DNA from: Psychrobacillus sp. FSL H8-0483
GTDB taxonomy: Bacteria > Bacillota > Bacilli > Bacillales_A > Planococcaceae
Direction of reading: 5' to 3'
Assembly (NCBI RefSeq): GCF_038637725.1
Contig: NZ_CP152052.1
Span: 789,501 to 853,500, forward strand
Length of the DNA stretch: 64,000 nt
The notes under the pieces are model-generated. The model had not been told where the DNA came from. It did not search any database and saw nothing but the letters and a program-made list of their open reading frames with translations. Shown piece after piece: positions 26,467 to 35,812 of this stretch. Position 1 is the stretch's first letter; every line of letters begins with the position of its first letter. The position numbers and the translations under genes were made by a program.

Positions 26467-27372
26467 ATGAGGCAAAAACTGCGAGAAATTATTAGGTACC
26501 TTATAAAAAGTAGAGAAAATGAAAAAATATCAGATGCAATCGATAGGCATAAAACGAGACTTCAAAAAAAAATAAATAGAAAAAAAATCTCTGAAGAAGA
26601 TTTTTTAAAAATAATAAAAAGTATGGGGATAAAAAGTGGAGACACTGTAATGCTGCATGCTTCTTGGAGAAAATTCTATAATTATTCAGGAACTCCTAAA
26701 AGTTTGATTGAAAATTTTATTGAGTTACTTGGTAATGAGGGAACGCTTTTAATGCCATGCTATGGTGATAATAGAAAATATTTTGATGTTAAAAATACTC
26801 GATCGACTGCAGGAGTTTTATCAGAAGAGTTCAGAAGATATCCAGGTGTTAAGAGAAGTGAATGTTCTCATTTCTCTGTTTGTGCTTTTGGTAAAGATGC
26901 TGACATCATAACTAAATATCACATCAAAAGTGAGTTTGGTTTTGATAATTTTTCTCCATATTATATTTTTTCACAAAAAGAAAATAGCAAAGTTGTAATG
27001 TTAGGTATGGGAAAATATCCTATTAAATTAACATTAATTCATTGTATTGAGTATATTTTTAAGGATGTTTATCCATATTTTAATCGTTATTTATCCAAAA
27101 AATACACAGCAACTGTAATAATTAATGATGGAACTATTACCAAAAGAGAAATGATTGAAGGTAATTATGCTAAATTATATAAAAAAAATATAAAAAAAGT
27201 ATACAAAAATTTGCCTAAAGATAAAAAATTTTACGGAAAAATTGGAAATATCCAAATTAGAATAATTTTTGCAAAAAAAGGGTTTGATGAAATTTCCAAA
27301 TTGGTTGTTAGCGGGAAGTCAATGCTTAATCCACCTAAAGTTGAAAAAAATTCATTTAAGCCATATCTTTAG
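26467..27372 (+). CDS. AAC(3)-family acyltransferase (probably acts on a sugar)
   Basis: This 301-residue protein resembles aminoglycoside 3-N-acetyltransferases of the YokD/AAC(3) fold: GIKSGDTVMLHASW, then LLGNEGTLLMPCYG, STAGVLSEEFRR and the catalytic-histidine segment SECSHFSVCAFG. Within polysaccharide clusters such proteins are believed to acylate amino sugars using acetyl-CoA or another acyl donor. I see no sign that it is a drug-resistance gene. The N-terminal 40 residues are an extra basic helix. Base composition is very AT-rich, like the two genes after it. Confidence 0.8.
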   Translation: MRQKLREIIRYLIKSRENEKISDAIDRHKTRLQKKINRKKISEEDFLKIIKSMGIKSGDTVMLHASWRKFYNYSGTPKSLIENFIELLGNEGTLLMPCYGDNRKYFDVKNTRSTAGVLSEEFRRYPGVKRSECSHFSVCAFGKDADIITKYHIKSEFGFDNFSPYYIFSQKENSKVVMLGMGKYPIKLTLIHCIEYIFKDVYPYFNRYLSKKYTATVIINDGTITKREMIEGNYAKLYKKNIKKVYKNLPKDKKFYGKIGNIQIRIIFAKKGFDEISKLVVSGKSMLNPPKVEKNSFKPYL

Positions 27373-27387
27373 AAATGAGGATTAAAT

Positions 27388-28710
27388 TTGGAAGTTAATA
27401 GTTTAATTACAAAGAATAAAAAAATATATCAGCCTAGTCTTATTTTAACAATAATAGGAATTTTTTTTTATAGAATATCGCTTGATTGGATATATGTTTA
27501 TCAAGTAAATCCAGTTTGGGCATATAGTGGGTTTACAATTAATTTTGATTTTATAAGATATTTTCTGACATGGTTGGTATTAATCGCATTAATACCCTTT
27601 ATTAGCAAAAATTATAAAAGTAATAAACCTTCTAGTGCTATTATTACTATTTTTTATCTTATTGCTTTTATTCCTGCTTCTGTCTTAATGGCTTTTAAGC
27701 CTATGGACAATGAGTTTATAATTTTGTTCTTGTTGTATTGGGTAATATTAAGTATATACCATAGAATAATTCCTTATTTTAATTTAAGAAAACCTATCGC
27801 TAAAGAAAGTCATTTTGTTACTAATAGCGTATTAATCATCTTTTCTCTAGTAGTTATATACATATCTTATAAATATACTAATTTTCGTATAAATCTAAAT
27901 ATTTTTAATGTTTATGAATTGAGGGAAGAAGCAAAAGAGTTTGATATGTTTATCATCCTAAAATACCTTTATTCTGCATCAAGGGTTGTTTTACCTACTC
28001 TTATTGTATACTTCCTAGTAAACAGTAAAAAACCAATTGCCTTTTGGCTAGCTTTAATACAGTTACTTATTTTTTCCGTTGATGGATCAAAATCAGTTTT
28101 ATTTTCTTTAATATTAGCTTTTAGTGGTTATTTCATTTATAGAAGTAATCGAATATCTTGGTTCGTATGGTTACTTTTATTTATTAATGTTTTGGCTATA
28201 TTGGAAGAAAGAATATTGGAAACAACGTATATAATGACTATTTTTATTAGAAGACTTATGTTCTTGCCACAATTATTAAATTATTTTTATTTTGATTTCT
28301 TTTCAAAAAATGAGTTTGATTACTTTAGACAAAGTATTATTGGGAATTTAGGCATAGATTCACCTTATATCGTAAGGATCCCAATTATTATAGGAGAAAA
28401 TTATTATGGGAGTTCAGCGAACAATGGATTATTTTCTGATGCATTTTATAACATTGGTATTATAGGTATATTGATTATGCCATTCCTAATTATTTTGGCG
28501 TTAAGATTGCTAGATGCTTGTACTATGGGCTTAGATTCCCGAATATTAATCGCAAGTATAATTACAACTAGTTTAAATTTAATAAGCTCATCATTTTTTA
28601 CTGTACTATTATCTCATGGTTTTTTAGCTTTATGTCTAATACTATACTATTTGCCTAGAAAAGAGCATTTAAATATAAGTTCTTCAAAACAAATTGCGGT
28701 GAAACAATGA
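27388..28710 (+). CDS. O-antigen/capsule polymerase (Wzy-like)
   Basis: This 440-residue integral membrane protein has about 11-12 predicted helices and a long extracytoplasmic loop near 285-345, the typical Wzy layout. It starts at TTG after GAGGATTAAA. Wzy proteins are too variable for a firm family match by motif, so the call rests on topology, size and place directly before the flippase. It would join lipid-linked repeat units on the outer membrane face. Confidence 0.8.
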   Translation: MEVNSLITKNKKIYQPSLILTIIGIFFYRISLDWIYVYQVNPVWAYSGFTINFDFIRYFLTWLVLIALIPFISKNYKSNKPSSAIITIFYLIAFIPASVLMAFKPMDNEFIILFLLYWVILSIYHRIIPYFNLRKPIAKESHFVTNSVLIIFSLVVIYISYKYTNFRINLNIFNVYELREEAKEFDMFIILKYLYSASRVVLPTLIVYFLVNSKKPIAFWLALIQLLIFSVDGSKSVLFSLILAFSGYFIYRSNRISWFVWLLLFINVLAILEERILETTYIMTIFIRRLMFLPQLLNYFYFDFFSKNEFDYFRQSIIGNLGIDSPYIVRIPIIIGENYYGSSANNGLFSDAFYNIGIIGILIMPFLIILALRLLDACTMGLDSRILIASIITTSLNLISSSFFTVLLSHGFLALCLILYYLPRKEHLNISSSKQIAVKQ

Positions 28711-28806
28711 TACTGTAGGTCAAAATATAATTGTGGTATTTCAACTTTCAAGCTATTACTTTTAATTATAATATCGATGATTTATTTTAAGAAAAAAGGT
28801 GAGAAA

Positions 28807-30102
28807 GTGAAGGAAATAAAAAAGTCTAAAAAAAATAGTTTTTTTAAAAATGTATTAATCATTACTGGTGGTACCGCCACAGCACAGTTAATAAATACAC
28901 TATTAACGCCAGTTATAACAAGAATATATTCTCCAGAAGAGTTTGGGATACTAACTGTTTACCTTGCAATTTTAGGGATTATTGCTATAACTGGTTCACT
29001 AAAATTTGACTTAGGTATTGCAATTGCTGAAGATGATGAAAAAGCAATTAATGTGGTAGCGTTAAGTATTATAGTTTTGGTGATGTATGTGAGTTCAATA
29101 ACTTTAATTTTATACTTTTGGGGAGATAATCTATTAGAACTTTTTTCAAGCACAGTAATTATTAAATATAAATTTTTAATACCTTTAGGAATATTATTTA
29201 CAGGCTTGTACAATATATTTACTCAATGGGCTTTAAGGAATAGAAATTACAATTCAATATCAAAGACAAAACTAAACCAAAGTTTAATACAAAATATATT
29301 TACAATTAGTTTTGGATTGTTTCATTTAGGACCAATAGGTCTAATCTTAGGAAATATATTTGGTCAAAGTTCTGGTATTGGGACATTATCAGCACCATTA
29401 ATAAAGGAAGATAAATATCTATTTAATAAAATTAATATTAAGTATATATTATGGTGTGCTAAGAGATATGTTAGATTTCCATTATACACAGCACCTAGCC
29501 AATTTTTAAATATAGCCGGTTTACAGTTACCTATTCTGTTTATGACATCTTTATTTGGCAGTTCAGTTGTTGGTTTCTATGGATTAGCAAACATAATTGT
29601 TAGCCTTCCCATAAACTTAATTGGTCGATCTGTATCTGATGTGTTTTATGGAGAAGCAGCCAGAATCGGAAGAACTAGTCCAAATGATTTAAAAAAAATA
29701 TCAAATAATTTATTTAAAAAATTAATATTGATTGGATTAATCCCATTAATAATTTTATTAATGTTTGGACCATCTTTATTTGCATTTGTATTTGGACAAG
29801 AATGGTATACATCAGGAGTTTATGCAAGAATAATAGCGTTTTTAATATTTGCGAGGTTAGCTTTTACACCAATTACTAGGGTATTTTCAATATATGAAAA
29901 ACAAAAAGATGAGCTATTCCTTGATATTTTTAGGATTATTATGGTTTTATTGGTATTTGCATTGTCAAAGATTTTTTTGTTAAACTCATATGGGTTTGTA
30001 GGTCTATATACAATAGCCATGTCTATTGTATATATTATAGGTTTTCTGTGGGCCAGAAAAGTTATTAATGATGAAGTTAAAAAGGTAGAATTAAAGTGTT
30101 GA
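28807..30102 (+). CDS. Polysaccharide flippase (Wzx-like, MATE/MOP superfamily)
   Basis: I chose the GTG at 28807 (431 residues), preceded by AAAGGTGAG; the ATG at 28777 has no ribosome site. About 12-14 membrane helices are predicted. The N-terminal FFKNVLIITGGTATAQLIN followed by PVITRIYSPEEFG is diagnostic of Wzx/RfbX-type exporters. It carries undecaprenyl-linked repeat units across the membrane for polymerisation. It is the last gene of the cluster. Confidence 0.92.
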   Translation: MKEIKKSKKNSFFKNVLIITGGTATAQLINTLLTPVITRIYSPEEFGILTVYLAILGIIAITGSLKFDLGIAIAEDDEKAINVVALSIIVLVMYVSSITLILYFWGDNLLELFSSTVIIKYKFLIPLGILFTGLYNIFTQWALRNRNYNSISKTKLNQSLIQNIFTISFGLFHLGPIGLILGNIFGQSSGIGTLSAPLIKEDKYLFNKINIKYILWCAKRYVRFPLYTAPSQFLNIAGLQLPILFMTSLFGSSVVGFYGLANIIVSLPINLIGRSVSDVFYGEAARIGRTSPNDLKKISNNLFKKLILIGLIPLIILLMFGPSLFAFVFGQEWYTSGVYARIIAFLIFARLAFTPITRVFSIYEKQKDELFLDIFRIIMVLLVFALSKIFLLNSYGFVGLYTIAMSIVYIIGFLWARKVINDEVKKVELKC

Positions 30103-30320
30103 TGCTTGAAAAACGCGTTACTGTAGTCTAGCCCCTATTTTATGTACAGTGTAAAATTGTGCATTAGCTAGCAGAATATTTTAAATTTTAGTAAGTTGCT
30201 GGACTTAAATAACCCATTCTTTTTTGACCTCGGTTTTCGTAAAAAAAGCGTCCCAGTGTTAGAAAGAATTCTACACTATTCTGACAATAGACTACAATTC
30301 ACTATTAATAACGCGCCAGT
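30103..30320. other. Non-coding stretch after the capsule cluster
   Basis: No open frame of note. A small hairpin (GTGTTAGAA with TTCTACAC) is at 30256-30276. The stretch may be decayed insertion-element DNA, since an IS66-like fragment follows, but I cannot identify element ends. Confidence 0.4.
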
Positions 30321-30443
30321 ATGTTTTTGGTTAGTGGAAGTACTAACTCACGAAATTCAATTGATGGATTAGCTGCATTGAAAGTTTCTGCAAGATCATT
30401 ATTTAAAAAGGAGTTCGGTGAGTTGTGCCGAATTCCTTTTTAG
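30321..30443 (+). pseudogene. Remnant of an IS66-family TnpB gene
   Basis: The 40-codon frame starts MFLVSGSTNSRNSIDGLAAL. This resembles the start of IS66 TnpB proteins, whose signature is V(Y/F)L..G.TD.RKSIDGLA. Similarity ends after about 20 residues; the rest is the hairpin sequence below. No other IS66 gene or terminal repeat is visible, so this is a scar at the end of the capsule cluster. Confidence 0.5.
30405..30441 (+). terminator. Rho-independent terminator
   Basis: AAAAAGGAGTTCGG pairs with CCGAATTCCTTTTT (one G-U pair) around a nine-base loop. It separates the capsule region from the glycosylase gene. Confidence 0.85.
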
Positions 30444-30552
30444 TATGGAAAGAAGTAAGGAAGTTCTAAAACAACTCCGATGTTAATAGGCTATTCTTAC
30501 TTTGCAATCGCAAACTTACTGACATAACGAGTTAAGACGAGGAGGACGTACA

Positions 30553-31485
30553 TTGGAAAGAGTCGTAGATCTTCATAATGATTTTTATAGCAAGAAGACA
30601 GCTGATCTAGAATTTTTGCAAGTGCTTGAAGCAGAGAATGTTATAATTTTAAATGGATTTCATAACAACATAGAACTCGTCCGCTCCTATTATAGAGAGA
30701 TGTATAAGGGTCAAGGAAATCGCATCGTGTTTTGCGGGATAAATCCTGGCAGAAATGGGGCGGGGAAGACGGGGGTTCCATTCATCGATTTTAAAGGGTT
30801 ATCCCAGCTGCTTCCGGGAATTACAAAACAAGACCATGAGTGCAGTGCACAGTTTATCATGTCTGTGACCAGTGAAATCGGAGCAGAGACATTTCATGAT
30901 TGTGTCTACATGACAAATCTCTCTTGGTTTGGCTTTACTCGGAACGGCAGTAATATTAATTATTACGAGCTACCCAAGCACTTGCAAGCAACATTCACCG
31001 ATTCCTTTATTGACGAGATGGACTTAGTCTGGCCTACGATCATTGTGCCGCTCAGTGAGGAAGTGGAAAAGACGTTAAAGCAGATGAGGGCAGAAGGAAG
31101 ACTGAAACACCCAATTGCAAAGCGTCTTCCGCATCCATATTATTGTTCAATCGGTAAGAATGTTGAGAAATACCGGAAGATCTATGTAGACCTCATTAAT
31201 GAATATAGCGTTCCACGCAAAGAGGTTTCTGAAATGAAATTCATCGATTACTTGAAGAAGAGACATACAATCAAACTCGGAGAAAGGCAAATCAAAGACC
31301 TATCAGCCGAGCAGTATAATAACAGACTAATCAATTTGCAGAAACGCAAGATTTATAATGGAGAACTTACTGTTACTGATGAGATGTTGAAAAGAATCAA
31401 TGAGCATTATAAAGATGCTTCCAATAACTATCCACGGGCTATTAAGTATTACATTGAGTTTGTGGAGTATTCAAAGCAGCGTTAA
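30553..31485 (+). CDS. SMUG-type uracil-DNA glycosylase family protein
   Basis: This 310-residue protein starts at TTG after GAGGAGG. Motif 1 at 62-77 is GINPGRNGAGKTGVPF, closely matching the SMUG1 pattern GMNPGPFGM.QTGVPFG. The second active-site motif appears as HPYYCSIGKN, with H194-P195. The N-terminal 220 residues form the glycosylase domain. The last 90 residues are basic and helical and may bind DNA. It should remove uracil or oxidised pyrimidines from DNA. The gene stands alone between a terminator and a convergent gene. Confidence 0.8.
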   Translation: MERVVDLHNDFYSKKTADLEFLQVLEAENVIILNGFHNNIELVRSYYREMYKGQGNRIVFCGINPGRNGAGKTGVPFIDFKGLSQLLPGITKQDHECSAQFIMSVTSEIGAETFHDCVYMTNLSWFGFTRNGSNINYYELPKHLQATFTDSFIDEMDLVWPTIIVPLSEEVEKTLKQMRAEGRLKHPIAKRLPHPYYCSIGKNVEKYRKIYVDLINEYSVPRKEVSEMKFIDYLKKRHTIKLGERQIKDLSAEQYNNRLINLQKRKIYNGELTVTDEMLKRINEHYKDASNNYPRAIKYYIEFVEYSKQR

Positions 31486-31522
31486 TCTATAAAACATAAA
31501 AATTGACTTTCTAGTAATCTGC

Positions 31523-32842
31523 TTATACTACACGATAAACTCTTTCATTAACAAAATTTTTACTTTCTAATTTTAGGATGTGTTCACTTACCAATATTTC
31601 AAGGTAGGTACAAACTTCTGGATAGATTTTATATCTTCCAGTTGAAAATGAGTCTTGAGAAGCACCGCATTTTAATACTAAAAATTCACATACTTCTGTT
31701 GCTGAAAAAACAGAGTTATGACGTATGAAACTATTTATCGCTGGTTTTATATCTTTCAATTGTTGTACTGATTTAAGAGGGGTTCTCTTCGGTTTTACTG
31801 TAGATGTAATAGAAAAATTAGATTTTAGAGAATCATTTACTGTAATAGCTGCAGCTGTTTGAAGAAATACCTCTTCCTCTTGTTGTTTTGCAATGTATTC
31901 AGTTTCTTTTTCCTTAACCTCTTGTATAAAATGTTGTCTTTGTTTATTTTCCATGACCTGATCGCTTAATTGTAAAGTTACAGTTGTCCGCAGAGCAGTA
32001 GAAAGACTCATTTGATAAGCCTCATTCAATGCAAAAGCACGAAAAGGATATTTATCTTGATCTTGGATAAAGCGTTGAACGCTAAAAACGATGTTAGTAT
32101 CTGTTGAACTGATGTAATATAAGCTGCGTACATTAATAGGTACTGGTGAATAATTATTGTGATAATCGAAGAGCTCAAATAATGGATATTTAGGAGATAA
32201 AGTATTTATACAATCTTCCCATTTTCTATCCTCAGCAGTTTTAGAAGCTATGTCTAACTCAGCTTCCCAAAGGTGGATAACATGATGAGCCATATCAATT
32301 GATTGTTCCGTATTTTCAACAAACCAAACAGTTTCTAAATTTTTCCTTTTAAAATATCGATTCCGATTTTTAATTCGTTTTACTAATTGTTCATCTTTAT
32401 TAGAGGTAACTTCTGATAGAATGGAAATTGCTGATTCTTTTCCTTTAAAATTAATAATGATATCAGGGTAGTATTTCCATTTTTCCTCAGCTTTTGACAT
32501 ATATCCATAGTTAACATGAAGGTCAGTATTAATTTTTTCTTGAGATTTTAATTCATCATGGATGATATCTTTCATTACAGAGTGCCGTTTGGATTCCCCT
32601 TTAAGCTGTTTTTGATATACTTCACTAGCGACAGACATCGCACAAGATTTAGAATGGCGATGTGCAAAATGAACTTCTCGAATTTCACCAGATCGAATAA
32701 TTAAAGTTTCATTGCAGTAAGGACACGAAAAAGCACCTTTATCCGCTCTTTTCTTTAATTTTTCAATTTCTTTCGTGTTTGATTTTGATTCCAAATAAAC
32801 TACTAAGTCAAAGTTCTTCCCTTCGTAATGTGCCTCCCTCAA
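31523..32842 (-). CDS. CoiA-like competence/nuclease protein
   Basis: This 439-residue protein starts at TTG preceded on its strand by AGGGGGAG. Residues 35-70 contain a zinc-binding CPYC..L..R.G..+..HFAH motif ending near a third Cys, the CoiA N-terminal signature. Residues 85-200 look like a restriction-endonuclease-fold domain (HSVMKDIIHDEL, then YYPDIIINFKG and SILSEVTS, a D...E.x.S arrangement). The C-terminal part is unlike CoiA and includes a predicted helical stretch. CoiA helps process incoming DNA during transformation. This longer relative may do so or act in defence. It is convergent with the glycosylase gene. Confidence 0.7.
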   Translation of the reverse strand: MREAHYEGKNFDLVVYLESKSNTKEIEKLKKRADKGAFSCPYCNETLIIRSGEIREVHFAHRHSKSCAMSVASEVYQKQLKGESKRHSVMKDIIHDELKSQEKINTDLHVNYGYMSKAEEKWKYYPDIIINFKGKESAISILSEVTSNKDEQLVKRIKNRNRYFKRKNLETVWFVENTEQSIDMAHHVIHLWEAELDIASKTAEDRKWEDCINTLSPKYPLFELFDYHNNYSPVPINVRSLYYISSTDTNIVFSVQRFIQDQDKYPFRAFALNEAYQMSLSTALRTTVTLQLSDQVMENKQRQHFIQEVKEKETEYIAKQQEEEVFLQTAAAITVNDSLKSNFSITSTVKPKRTPLKSVQQLKDIKPAINSFIRHNSVFSATEVCEFLVLKCGASQDSFSTGRYKIYPEVCTYLEILVSEHILKLESKNFVNERVYRVV

Positions 32843-33043
32843 CTTAACACTCCCCCTTTTTACAAATTTCCCTTACTTTTCTAATTATATCAAATATTAA
32901 ATTTAGAATGAAAAATATGTCACAGTGCTATTAAGGTTCTAAACTATTCATGCATAGAGGAATAGACTTAAATATTGCGAATAAAACATCACTATAATAT
33001 TATACAGTATTGTAAAATTTATCTATTATCATTATTGATTTTT
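32843..33043. other. Promoter region of the CoiA-like gene
   Basis: AT-rich sequence without an open frame. It should contain the minus-strand promoter of the CoiA-like gene, but no box pair stands out. Confidence 0.4.
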
Positions 33044-33186
33044 TTTGTCCATTCACATTCCAAGAGGGCGACGGACAAACATCCACCATAAGATTACCGA
33101 AAAAGGAGGAGCTTAATGTGACGCAGTCACATTAAGCTCCTCTAAAAATCCCACGGTAACGGATAGCTAACGTTTCGTCCAAAGCA
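33044..33186 (+). ncRNA. Long nested hairpin, possible structured RNA or small mobile element
   Basis: A perfect 17-base stem with a 3-base loop (33106-33122 with 33126-33142, GAGGAGCTTAATGTGAC) is enclosed by further pairings: TTACCG (33094-33099) with CGGTAA, ATCC with GGAT, and GGACAAAC (33073-33080) with GTTTCGTCC (bulged C). GGACAAA can instead pair with TTTGTCC just upstream (33045-33051), an alternative fold. No open frame crosses it. It is not a plain terminator because no T-run follows the main stem. Function is unknown. Confidence 0.55.
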
Positions 33187-33217
33187 CGCTGGAATTGGCA
33201 AAAGACATGCTGCACTT

Positions 33218-33242
33218 AAAGGGCGCATGCGCTTTTCTTTTT
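33218..33242 (+). terminator. Terminator-like hairpin
   Basis: AAAG(GG)CGC pairs with GCGCTTT around CATGC-type symmetry and is followed by TTCTTTTT. It lies 130 bases before the RpiR gene and ends any transcript of the structured element. Confidence 0.55.
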
Positions 33243-33369
33243 ATATTCACTCGATATAGAATATTCAGAAAAATATATTGCAGGTTTAAAATCATTATGT
33301 TATATTTGGAGGAAATCCTTCAAAGAAGATTTTTAAAAGACAAAAATAGTTTATTGGAGAAGATATGAA

Positions 33370-34215
33370 ATGGAAGAATTTATGAAAATTCTAAGAGAGA
33401 ACTTTGAAATTCTAAGTAAAAGTCAACAAAGGGTTGCTAAGTTAATTTTTGATAATCCTAGTATTATTACTTTTTCAACTGCTTTGGAAATTGGCGGGCT
33501 AGCTAATGTCAGTGAATCAACTGTCATCAGGTTTAGTCAAACATTAGGATACAAAGGTTTTACAGACCTCCAGGATACGATTAGACAATCTATACCTCAA
33601 GGTAGAATTTTAGTTCAATCTCAAGAAGTTACGAATTTTGAGCAAAGTTCCTTACTTAATGATTTGGTGATTGGGGATATCCATAATCTTCAGCAACTAA
33701 TTCAAAATATTGATGATATTAAACTGAGAAAAGTGGTTGCGGATATTGGAAAGGCAGAGAAAATTTACGTAGTTGGAAATTTATCTACTTATGGCTTGGC
33801 ACATTTTTTTTCTCAATGGTTACAAATGTTACTAGGAAATGCTGAATTACTTACTCTAGATTCTATAAACTATTACTCACAGATAAGTAAGATAGATAAA
33901 AATACAGTTGTAATTCCTATAATTTTCCCAAGGTATATAAATAGCACACTAAAAGTTGCACAGCAATCTAAGGAACATGGGGCAAAAATTATAGCAATTA
34001 CGGATTCAGAGCTATCCCCAATTGCTGCATATGCAGACGAGTTATTAACAGTCCCTATAAATTCAAAGATTGAAATTGACTCATATACAGCCGTAATGGC
34101 GTTAATAAATGCATTAACTAGGTATATTTCGATTCTGGAAAAAACTCGTGTAAGAGAGAACTTAGAAAATATAGAACAGCTATATTTAAGGAATAATATA
34201 TTTTTTAGCAAATAA
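33370..34215 (+). CDS. RpiR/MurR-family transcriptional regulator
   Basis: This 281-residue protein has an N-terminal RpiR helix-turn-helix (about 1-80; VSESTVIRFSQTLGYKGF is the recognition region) and a C-terminal SIS domain (about 110-250; VVGNLSTYGL). SIS domains usually bind phosphosugars. Here the regulator heads an amino-acid transport and D-amino-acid conversion operon, so its ligand may differ. It lies 53 bases before the solute-binding protein gene with no terminator between, and probably controls the operon, including itself. Confidence 0.88.
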   Translation: MEEFMKILRENFEILSKSQQRVAKLIFDNPSIITFSTALEIGGLANVSESTVIRFSQTLGYKGFTDLQDTIRQSIPQGRILVQSQEVTNFEQSSLLNDLVIGDIHNLQQLIQNIDDIKLRKVVADIGKAEKIYVVGNLSTYGLAHFFSQWLQMLLGNAELLTLDSINYYSQISKIDKNTVVIPIIFPRYINSTLKVAQQSKEHGAKIIAITDSELSPIAAYADELLTVPINSKIEIDSYTAVMALINALTRYISILEKTRVRENLENIEQLYLRNNIFFSK

Positions 34216-34268
34216 TTACTTTGGCTTCAATTATTTTAAATATAAAAAATAATCTAGGGGGTAATTGT

Positions 34269-35108
34269 ATGAAGAAGTTTTTCAGTTTAGGGGTTGTAGG
34301 GATATTGTTAGTAACACTATTTTTAGCAGCATGTGGTAGTGAGGGGGATTCAGGAAATGATGCCTCTGCAAAAGATAATACTAGTAATGGTTTAGATTTA
34401 TACAAGGAAGGAACACTAACGTTTGCCATGAGTGGAATGTATAAACCTTTCAATTATGTTGAATCTGGGAAACTTAAAGGTTTTGACGTTGAAATTGGTA
34501 AGGCGTTAGCTAAGGAAATGGGACTTAAACCAAATCCAGTAACAAATCCTTGGGAAAGTATTATCCAAGGACTCAAAGGTAAAAAGTTTGATGTTGTCAT
34601 TGGTAGTATGGCTATTACTGAAAAGAATAAAAAGGAAGTAAACTTTACAGAACCTTATTACTATTCAGGTGGTTCAATTTTTGTAGCTGAGGGAAATGAA
34701 GAAATTCAAGGTGCAGAAGATTTGAAAGGTAAAAGAATTGGTGTAGTGGCGCAAAGTACGTATGATGTGGCTGCTAAAGAGTATACAGATGATATTAAAT
34801 ATTACACCGGCGACGTAACAGCGTTAAATGATTTAACAATCAAAGGACGCTTAGATGCAGTAATAACGGCACCTGTTATTGGGCTAGAAGCAAAAGCAGC
34901 AGGTTTGGAAATTAAACAAGCTGGCGATCCAATATGGATTGAGTTAGCAGGAATTGCTGTAAGAAAGGAAGACGAAGAACTACTTAATGCTCTAAATAAA
35001 GCACTGAAAACTATTATTGAAAATGGTGAATATGAAAGAATTTCAAAGGAACTTTTCGGAGAAAACTTACTTGAATTGGAAACGGAAGGGATAAAAATTT
35101 TAGAATAG
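34269..35108 (+). CDS. Amino-acid ABC transporter, solute-binding lipoprotein
   Basis: This 279-residue protein starts at the ATG after AGGGGG; the in-frame TTG at 34221 has no ribosome site. The signal ends in the lipobox LAAC with C22 as lipid-carrying residue. The mature part is a family-3 solute-binding fold (GTLTFAMSGMYKPFNYVE, then GFDVEIGKALAKEMGL and ITEKNKKEVNFTEPYYYSG). It should deliver a polar amino acid to the permease and ATPase encoded next. The downstream enzymes suggest D-amino acids or modified amino acids as cargo. Confidence 0.92.
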   Translation: MKKFFSLGVVGILLVTLFLAACGSEGDSGNDASAKDNTSNGLDLYKEGTLTFAMSGMYKPFNYVESGKLKGFDVEIGKALAKEMGLKPNPVTNPWESIIQGLKGKKFDVVIGSMAITEKNKKEVNFTEPYYYSGGSIFVAEGNEEIQGAEDLKGKRIGVVAQSTYDVAAKEYTDDIKYYTGDVTALNDLTIKGRLDAVITAPVIGLEAKAAGLEIKQAGDPIWIELAGIAVRKEDEELLNALNKALKTIIENGEYERISKELFGENLLELETEGIKILE

Positions 35109-35140
35109 ATTCTGTTAAATAAAAAGAAAGGAAGATTTGG

Positions 35141-35812
35141 TTGATAGCAAATATAATTGATTTATTCTTGAGAACATTCACAGGCTTCCTTAGTGCTAGC
35201 GTTGTTACTCTCCAACTGACCGTTGTAGGTTTACTAGTAGGGGCGACTTTGGGAATAATTTTTGCCCTTTTCAAAGTTTCCAATAGTAAGGTGTTACAAA
35301 CAATTGCAGGCTTTTATATCACTATTGTTCGAGGTACACCGTTAATCGTGCAAATTTCTTTTTTATATTTTGGGATATCTTCATTCATCGTTTTGTCGGG
35401 GTTTTGGGCAGGAGCAATCGCATTAGGAGTCCATACTGGTGCTTATGTTGCAGAAACGTTCCGAGGAGCTATACAAAGTATCGATAAAGGTCAACTAGAG
35501 GCTAGCAAATCTCTAGGAATGACTACAAAGCAAAGTATGCAGCGCATCATATTTCCACAAGCATTTAAAATTTCCTTACCTGCTTTAGGAAATCAATTTA
35601 TTATTCTATTAAAAGATTCTTCATTAGTTTATGTAATTGGGGTAGCTGAGATTTATTCTTTAGCTAATATGGAGGCAGCGCAATCTTTTCAACAATTCGA
35701 ATCATTCTTTGTAGCTGGTTTATATTATTTAGTTTTAGTTATTCTATTTTCATATATCTTTAAAATGATGGAAAAAAGAATGGACGTTGATAAACGGACT
35801 GAGGTGAATTGA
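35141..35812 (+). CDS. Amino-acid ABC transporter permease (His/Glu/Gln type)
   Basis: This 223-residue membrane protein has five predicted helices. TTG start after AAAGGAAGATT. The family segments are IVRGTPLIVQISF and the EAA loop QLEASKSLGMTTKQSMQRI. One permease gene only, so the channel is probably a homodimer. The stop codon is directly followed by the ATPase gene. Confidence 0.92.
   Translation: MIANIIDLFLRTFTGFLSASVVTLQLTVVGLLVGATLGIIFALFKVSNSKVLQTIAGFYITIVRGTPLIVQISFLYFGISSFIVLSGFWAGAIALGVHTGAYVAETFRGAIQSIDKGQLEASKSLGMTTKQSMQRIIFPQAFKISLPALGNQFIILLKDSSLVYVIGVAEIYSLANMEAAQSFQQFESFFVAGLYYLVLVILFSYIFKMMEKRMDVDKRTEVN

Noticed and set aside
26467-27372. Antibiotic-resistance gene (aminoglycoside acetyltransferase)
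   Set aside because: Although of the AAC(3) fold, it is embedded between glycosyltransferase and polymerase genes, where this fold is expected to act on sugars.
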